Positions 12,501 through 21,500 of a DNA stretch of 64,000 bases are shown here, one piece after another. Positions within the stretch are counted from its first letter, which is position 1; each line of letters opens with the position of its first letter. The notes beneath the pieces are model-generated. The model worked only from the letters and a program-made list of their open reading frames with translations, did not search any database and was not told the DNA's origin. The position numbers were made by a program, and so were the translations under genes. The DNA comes from Aquarana catesbeiana (Eukaryota; Chordata; Amphibia; Anura; Ranidae). Where the stretch lies: positions 1,247,720 to 1,311,719 of the forward strand of contig NC_133331.1 of assembly GCF_042186555.1 (NCBI RefSeq), written 5' to 3'.

Positions 12501-15500
12501 TGGGATGTGCTGGAAAAAACAAATCCGATCCATGGAGGCCCCACCCCCCAACCTACAGGGCTTAGAGGATCTCCTAGTGATGGCTTGGTGCCGGATACCC
12601 CAACATGGGGTCCATGCCTGGGAGGGGCGGGGCTGTTATGGAGGCAAAAGGGGGACCTACTCTGTTAGGTGGGTGGTCATAAACTTATGGCTGATCGTTG
12701 TATATTGTGAATTAAGGGGGTCTGTAAAGTGTTCAGGTCATTCAATAAGAACCAATATAATTGTCCTCCACGTACCCCGTACAACGCAAAACTCACTTCT
12801 AAGACCTCCTGGTGCCCATTGGGGGGTAAATAATCTGGTAAAATTATTTCTGAAGTAGATAGTGACTGGTTCCCTTTAATGTCAGAGTTATATGGGTGGG
12901 TATAATATATGGGTGGGTATAATATATGGGTGGGTATGATATACGGGTGGGTATAATACACGGGTGGGTATGATATACGGGTGGGTATGATATACGGGTG
13001 GGTATGATATACAGGTGGGTATGATATACGGGTGGGTATAATACACGGGTGGGTATGATATACGGGTGGGTATGATATACGGGTGGGTATAATATACGGG
13101 TGGGTATGATATACGGGTGGGTAAAATATACAGGTGGGTATGATATACGGGTGGGTATGATATACGGGTGGGTATAATATACGGGTGGGTATGATATACA
13201 GGTGGGTATGATATACGGGTGGGTATGATATACAGGTGGGTATGATATACGGGTGGGTAAAATATACAGGTGGGTATGATATACGGGTGGGTATGATATA
13301 CGGGTGGGTATAATATACGGGTGGGTATGATATACAGGTGGGTATGATATACGGGTGGGTATGATATACAGGTGGGTATGATATACGGGTGGGTATAATA
13401 CACGGGTGGGTATGATATACGGGTGGGTATGATATACGGGTGGGTATGATATACAGGTGGGTATGATATACGGGTGGGTATAATATACGGGTGGGTATGA
13501 TATACGGGTGGGTATGATATACGGGTGGGTATGATATACGGGTGGGTATGATATACGGGTGGGTATAATATACGGGTGGGTATGATATACGGGTGGGTAT
13601 GATATACGGGTGGGTATGATATACGGGTGGGTATAATATACGGGTGGGTATGATATACGGGTGGGTATGATATACGGGTGGGTATGATACACGGGTGGGT
13701 ATAATACACGGGTGGGTATAATACACGGGTGGGTATAATATACGGGTGGGTATAATATACGGGTGGGTATAATATACGGGTGGGTATGATATACGGGTGG
13801 GTATAATATACGGGTGGGTATAAGCATGCGTGGGTAGAAGTCACTTACGCTGGGAGTAGGTGTCCTGCAGCAATCGCAGATGAGACACGATGGAATCTTG
13901 TTTCGGACGTTTGCGTCCCGGCACCAAGGAGACGTCTACAATACAGCGCTGCTTACATTGTAATACCCGAGTGTAATAATCTGCAGGAGAGAGAGACGGG
14001 GGCGTCAGCCAACCACATAGGGAGGAGATATATACACTCTATAGATATATAGTCTGTCTGTAACATCAACACGCTTTTATCTTTCTGGTTCCTGTCTGTA
14101 GATTTGATTCTACTGCCTATAATTGGCCAAACTGTCCAACAAAAGTGTCAGTTGCAGAAAAGTGTCAGTTGCAGGGATTATGACAAACCATGGGACACTT
14201 GGAGAACTATGGAAAGCTGAATTCCAGGAATTCAACTCTTTTCTAATTATATGAAGTCACACACTGGGGGAGATTTACTAAAACTGAAGCACACAGGATC
14301 TGGTGCAGCTGTGCATGGGAGCCAATCAGCTTCTACCTTCAGCTTGTTCAGTTAAGCTTTGGCAATAAAACCTGAAAGCTGATTGGTTACTGTTAGAGGC
14401 GTAACTAGAACCTTCCGGATCCCAGTGTAAGAAACCGTGAAGGGTCCCCCTGACTTCCCTCCTATCTGAATCCCGGGCTTCCAGTTCTGGGAGGGCATCC
14501 ATGGACATCCCCCCTGAGCCCTGCCCCCCACATGCCCCATGGGGTGTGCATCAGCGCTTATCAATGCCCATCAGTGCTGCCCATCAGTATTGCCCATCAG
14601 CGCCGCCCATCATTTCTCAACAATGCCACCGATCAGTGCCCATCAGTGCTCATCAATGTCACCTATCAGTTCCACCTATCAAATGCCACCTATCAGTACT
14701 GCCCATCAGTGCCACCTATCAGTTCCACCTATCGAATGCCACCGATCAGTGCTCATCAGATTCTCCACAGAAGGACTCTGAGCTGAGAGCGTCTCTCTCA
14801 TACAGCCCAGAGCCTGCACTGACAGTTCCCCCTCCCCCCTCCCTCGCACTGATGGGAGAGCAGAGAGCCGATCTGCCCCTCTCCTCCCCCCCTCACCTCC
14901 TGTGTGCACCGCGGGAAGTGTGAATGATCAAATTCAGCTGCTTAGCTTCACACTTCCACAGGGGGCACACACAGGAGGAGGAGGAGAAGAGGGGCAGGAG
15001 GAGAAGGAGAAGATCGTCTCTCTGCTCTCCCATGAGTGTGAGGGAGGAGGGGGGAGGGGGAACTGTCAGTGCAGGCTCTGGGCTGCATGAGAGAAATTCA
15101 GAGTCCTGTGGGCCCCCGACCCCCCCCCGCCCGACAGTGGCGGAAGGCCAGGGCCTGGTTGTAAGTGTGACCTTTGGTAGTTCCACCACAGATCTGCACC
15201 AGATTCTGCACTCTCCAGTTTTAGTAAATAACCCCCTACGAGTCCAGTGAGGTGCAGGGCATCTCCTGGACTTAGCTCTATTATCTGACAGCTTTATAGT
15301 ATTCCCAGAAGACGGCGATCGTTGTAGATCCAGGTGAGTGATGCTACATCTTCAACAGGAGAGTCGCTGCAGCTGCTATGCCCGCCCCTCACCCCACCCC
15401 CCACCACTCAATCACAGAAGCCACATTCATAAAATACAAAAGATTCTGTGATTGGACAGTAGAGGTGAGGGGCGGGCATAGCTGAGTGTTTCTCTCCTAT

Positions 15501-18500
15501 CAGATCCCAGGAGTGTCTATTGTCTCTCCAGCGGAGCGATAAACCTGTCAGATCAATAATAGAGATAAGGTTCTAGAGCAAAAGTTCTCAACCTCGGTCC
15601 TCAAGAACCCCAACAGGCCAAGTTTGCAGGTTTTCCTTCATCTTGCACAAATGCTTTAAATCCAAGTCAATGGCTTGTTATTCTGGACAGCTAAATTATC
15701 CAAGAGAGATTCCCAAAACATGGCCTCTTGGGGGCACTCGAGGACCGAGGCTGAGAACCACTGACCTAGCACATCCCACCCACCCACCCACCTTGCCCCC
15801 CCCCCAACTCACAGCACATCCCACCCACCCACCTTGTCCCCCCAACTCACAGCACATTCCTTCCCCCACCTTGCCCCCCCCAACTCACAGCACATTCCTT
15901 CCCCCACCTTGCCCCCCCCCCCAATTCACAGCACATTCCTTCCCCCACCTTGTCCCCCCCAATTCACAGCACATTCCTTCCCCCACCTTGTCCCCCCCAA
16001 CTCACAGCACATTCCTTCCCCCACCTTGCCCCCCTCAACTCACAGCACATTCCTTCCCCCACCTTGCCCCCCTCAACTCACAGCACATTCCCCTCACCCA
16101 CCTTGTCCCCCCCAACTCACAGCACATTCCTTCCCCCACCTTGTCCCCCCCAACTCACAGCACATTCCTTCCCCCACCTTGCCCCCCCCCCCCCAATTCA
16201 CAGCACATTCCTTCCCCCACCTTGTCCCCCCCAACTCACAGCACATTCCCCTCACCCACCTCACACCCCAGCTCAGAACACATTCCGCCCTCGCACCTCA
16301 TCTCCTTAGATTTAGATGTAGCTCCTCACTTGACTTGTAGATGCAATGTGGCCCTTGGGCCCCTTTATACTACACACCAGTTTCCTAAAATTGTTTTAAG
16401 GTTGCACTGTCCACACTGACAAGGATACGGCAATTCTACTGAAGAAAGGAAAAAAAACGCTTCTGGTTAGGGGTCATTTTTTATTTTGCATGTCGTTCTA
16501 CTCTATGGAAACTGGAATGTCTCTTTACATCCGCAGACAACAGAAGACTGCTAAACCTGAGTAGATGAGCCACCATTGTGGACATGGTGCCAAGTTGCAG
16601 CCCTGGAAAGGTAACCATGCCTCAGGAAGGGGAATCCATGGTGCTGCACGGAGCTTTTCCAAGCAGGTTAAACTTTTAGTGCTGTTCCATGTTTCCCTCA
16701 AAATAGAATGGCCAGGCTGAGAGGTGCTGACCTCAGGAGATGAGTCTGTGGTTAGATACCTGCAATCACCTCGGATATCTCTTGGTGAGTTTGGTTCTCC
16801 TTCTCCCGGGTTCCCTCACAGAGGGTACGACACGCACGAAGCGCAGACAGACAGGCGGATAACGACTCCTCCAGTTTCAATACCGCGGAGGCCAGTTTAC
16901 CCTCAGACAGCAAAGACTTGGCCTCGGAGAAGAGCGTCTGAGAAGAAGGAGCAAAAAAAGGACCATGACAATGGAGAATTCTAGGTGAAGGACACTTACA
17001 TGTGACAGTCAACAGCTCTCTGCTCATGGAGCTGTGAGAAACGAGCAATCTGCAGTGCTTGATCGCTCGGATCTCAGTGTTAGAGTCGGCGGAGACAGAT
17101 GCTGCATTCACCTAGGTAAGTATGAATCTGCAAAAACACAAAACCCCATACTTCTCTTTTAAGCAATACAGCTTGGTCACCAACCCAGCCAGTCATTGGG
17201 ATAATGAAGATGAAGCAACACACTGACTCATCATTCGTTTTCTCAAATGGTTGACAGAAAGCAATGTGCAAAACTGTAGCACTTTAACGGGAACAGAATT
17301 TTTGGGGACTTCTGCTCACTTTGGAGTTATGGGAGCTCTCACCCACCTTGGAGTTCTGGGGCTCCTGCTCACCTAGGAGCTCTTGGGGATCTCACCACCC
17401 TGAAGTTCCAGGTGCTTCATTACACCTGGAGTTCTGGAGGCTCCCACGCACCTTAGAGTTCCATGGGCTTCCACCCAGGATTCTCAGAGGCTCACACCCA
17501 CATTGTAATTCTAGGGACTTCTTCCCCCTTTGGGGTTCTGGAGGTTTTCTGCCAACTTGGATTTCCAAAGGCTCTGACCCACCTTGGAATTCTGGGAGCA
17601 CACACCCACCTTGGAGTTCCAGGGGCTTCTACCACCTTGGGGTTCTGGAGGCTCCCATCCACCTTGGTGTTCCAGGGGATCCCCCACCCACCTCGGAGTT
17701 CTGAAGGCTCTCACCTACCATGGAGGTTCCAGGGGCTTCTTCCCACCTTGGGGTTTTCACTCACCTTGGAATACTAGGGCTCTCATCAATCTTTAAGTTT
17801 CAGGGGCTTTGTTCCACCTTGGGTTTCTGGAGGATCCCACCCACCTTGGCATTCCAGGGACTTCTGCTCACCTGGGGACCCCCACTCCTGCAGCACTCTC
17901 AGTAACAAAGAGCACCTTAAAGATCCAAAGGAAGAAGAAAACTCTCTCATAATAGCTGTAGGTTGTGTACAGACCTGGGAACTCAACCTGTTTCCACCAA
18001 CCTTGGGATTTAAAATACTCAACCTAGAGACTCCTACCTTGAAGTTGCATTGGTTTTCACCCACCTTGGAGCTTTAGATGCTCCTGGCCCTCTTGGCATT
18101 TTAGGTGCTACCACTGCAGCATTCTACATAATATAGAATAGATTGAAATCCCCAAACTTTAGGGTACTGTTTGACATCTTACCCTGTAAGGAGGCTCCTC
18201 CAAGTCTCGAAGGCTTTGCTGTTGAACTCCTTTCATTCCTCTGTAACGTTTGAGATCATCCTGGATCTGTTCATGGTGAGGATTCCTCGTGAAGAAAGTA
18301 AATGCGGCAGCTGCAGCTTCATCCAACTCCTCCAACTGGGAAAGAGAACCTGTCAGTCATAAATGTATACCACCACCGCACAACATACCCACCCCCAGCC
18401 CTACCCCCCCCCCAGTTGCCAGCTTGCTTGCTCGCCCCCCGTCAGCCGTGCACTTACCCCGCGCAGGTCACAGCTGCAGCAGTGGCTTCCCCCCTTTGTC

Positions 18501-21500
18501 TCCTCCGTGTCCCGGCCATAACTTCGCTTCCTGGACAATGGGGTCTTAGGACTCCCGGCCAATGGGGTCTTAGGACTCCTGGCTAATGGGGTCTCAGGAC
18601 CCGCTTCCTGATTGGCCGGGAGGAGAAACAGGAAGACATTAGTGAATATTAATTCTCTATTGTCACACAAGTGGGTGGGATCAGGGGGCAATGCTCTGCG
18701 CCCCGAGCCCACCCTTTTTTGAAACCAGTTAGAGTCTCCGGCTCCAATCTCGTGCTTCTAAGAAGAAAAATCCATAGAAACCCTAATCTACATGCGGGGC
18801 GCCGGACGTCACTGGAACGCAGATGTCCTTATAGAGCAGGTCACACCATAGAAAAGCAGTCCGGATGCCTTCCAGATGCTTTTGCATGCGCGTTTTCGAT
18901 GCACTCCAGTGAATTTTTGATGCGTTTTTGGTGCATTTATGATGCAGTCCAATGCATCCCCCCCCATGAGGACATGCGTGTTCCACTGCGTTTTTGGTGC
19001 GTTTATGTGCATTTTTTATGCGTTTTACAGCGTTCCAGTACAGTCCAGTGCAGGAAAAATTGCAGCATTTTCTATTTATTTTTTGGAACTGGACCGCACT
19101 GGTGTGAACGATGCCAATGGAAACCATGTGACCGACTTTCTATGCATCTTTGATGTAGAAAAAAAAAAAAAAAAAAACGCACTGGACCGCATGTGGTGTG
19201 AAGTGGCCCTGAGTTCTGGCTCACACTTGTGTGATGTGGGAACCCTGAGAATCCGCTGCAAGTTCCCCCATCGCACGCGGCTCGCACGGCCAATCACACT
19301 GCACTATGTGAACTGCTGGGAGTGTCCACACATCGCTAATGACACCCCCATTTCAGATCGCATATCGCAGCACGAAATGACCATTCAGACATGAACACCC
19401 ATGTGATCCGATTCTGGGGCGGACCCAAAAAAAAAGGTCCTGTGCGAGTTTGGTCCGAATGCGATATCAGCCATACTATCTGTATACTATCTGTATACTA
19501 TCTATATGACTGAATCGCATTGCACGGACATTGCATGCGATTTGCAGTGCGGTGTGACTCACAGGCGATATCACAGAGCGCACAAGTGTGACCCGCCACT
19601 TACACCCCATTCACACTGGAGGCGTTCCCCTGCAGTCTCAGTGTGAGAGTCCGAGGGCTTCCACAGGGGGGCGCTGTGCTGGCGGGATGTTAGAAAAAGT
19701 CCTGCAAGCAGCATCTTTGTAGGGGGGGGGGTTAGGAGCGCTGTATACACCCCTCCTCCACCGCCCCTGCCATTGAAATGAATGGGCACCGCTGCCGAAG
19801 CGCCTGCAATACGCTTCGGCAGTGGCGCTTTTCGGGCGCATTTAATCCTTTCTTCGGCAGCTAGTGGGGGATTAAAAGCGCCCCGCTAGTGGCCCAACAG
19901 TGCCGCTAAAATGACGGTAAAGTGCCGCTAAAACTAGAGGCGCTTTACCGCTAAACGTGGCCCGCTGGCAGTGTGAAAGGGCTCCTAAGGGTAAAGCGGT
20001 TGTAGAAAAAAAAAATGTAAGGCAAAGGCATAATGAGCTAGTATGCACCACAATACTAGCACATTATGAAATACTTACCTTGGAACGAGGCGTCGGTATC
20101 TAATCCCGGTCCACGCAGAGGGAGCTGACATTTTGCCCTCCACATGCCTTCCGGGTTGGCAGCTCCGGCGCTGTGAGTGTCCAGAGCCGCGATGACGTCA
20201 CTCCCGCGCATGCACACGGGAGTTTTGTTCCCAGCAAGGTCCGGCAGCGTCTGCATGCAAAGTGAATATTTCCTAAACCGTACGGGTAAGTCTTATTATA
20301 GACTCATCTGTAGGTAAAAATGAATAATTTGGGTATAAATCCTCTATAATAATAATAATAAACAACCATTTTAAGAAAAAAAAAGAGGAAAAAACCGCAG
20401 AGGACTTCATGAAAAACACGCATGCAGAACAGCGTCTGGAAGGCCCCCGCTCTGCGTTTCTATGGCGTGAATTGGCCCCTTAGGGATTGGACGCTCCCAC
20501 AGCGCAACACAAGAAGAAGCCAGTTTGGGGTTCAGGTCACCCCAACATTCATCAAACGCTGAAAAAAAAAAAAAAAGCAGGACATTTGGAATTGTCGCAG
20601 AGCGGTGATGTGGTATTTACAGGGTTAAAACAGGTGACCTCTGAAAAGTGATCCACTGCAGACATTTGGAATCTGTGAGTAGCTTGACGCCCTGTAATGC
20701 ATGGCGAGGAACTGCAATGTGTTTTACCGAAGGGCGTGATTACAGCGTATTCCTGCGTGTGTGCGACGTGCGTTGTGAATGACCCCCCTGTAGATTATTA
20801 TGGGACATTGGGAGCAATGAAAACGAATGAGAAGATTTCCGGAATGCCAACTCATCCCCACATGGGGATCATACAGGTTCCGGGGCGGAGCCATCGCAGG
20901 AGAAGAACCAATCAGATCTCATTACACAATCTGATGTATCAATCTATACAGAGAGGAAAGGATGTGATTGTTTCTATTTATATCTCTTCTGTTTACAAAT
21001 ATTCATACAATGTAACTATAAAGTAACAACAACTTCCTGTGGAGCCCCCGCCCATCCCCCCCCCTCACTATACACATATCCACGTGTGCAAACCAGTGCA
21101 TGCTGGTCCTGTGTACACCCCTCCCCCAACTGTCAGTCTGGTGACACCCCCCTCCCCCTCCAGGGGAAGAGTTCCTGTATGGTGCACCTAGACTGCCCTC
21201 CCCCAATGCAGAGTATTGCACCCAGTCAGTGGTCTGCAGAGTATTGCACTCAGTCAGTGGTCTGCAGAGTATTGCACCCAGTCAGTGGTCTGCAGAGTAT
21301 TGCACCCAGTCAGTGGTCTGCAGAGTATTGTACCCAGTCAGTGGTCTGCAGAGTATTGCACCCAGTCAGTGGTCTGCAGAGTATTGCACCCAGTCAGTGG
21401 TCTGCAGAGTATTGTACCCAGTCAGTGGTCTGCAGAGTATTGCACTCAGTCAGTGGTCTGCAGAGTATTGCACTCAGTCAGTGGTCTGCAGAGTATTGCA

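Larger units (their letters stand above)
14262..15236. mobile_element. MITE (GGGAGATTTACTAAAACTG ends) interrupted by a second element
   Basis: The left part 14262-14395 (GGGAGATTTACTAAAACTG...GCTGATTGGTTACTG) and right part 15180-15236 (GCACCAGATTCTGCACTCTC, then AGTTTTAGTAAATAACCCCC) are the two halves of one inverted-repeat element. Between them sits about 780 bp of unrelated sequence that contains its own minisatellite and palindrome. Confidence 0.6.

Noticed and set aside
12677..13844. 318-349-aa minus-strand HTHPYIIPT frames
   Set aside because: 17-bp minisatellite read in three frames in turn; no independent evidence of a gene.
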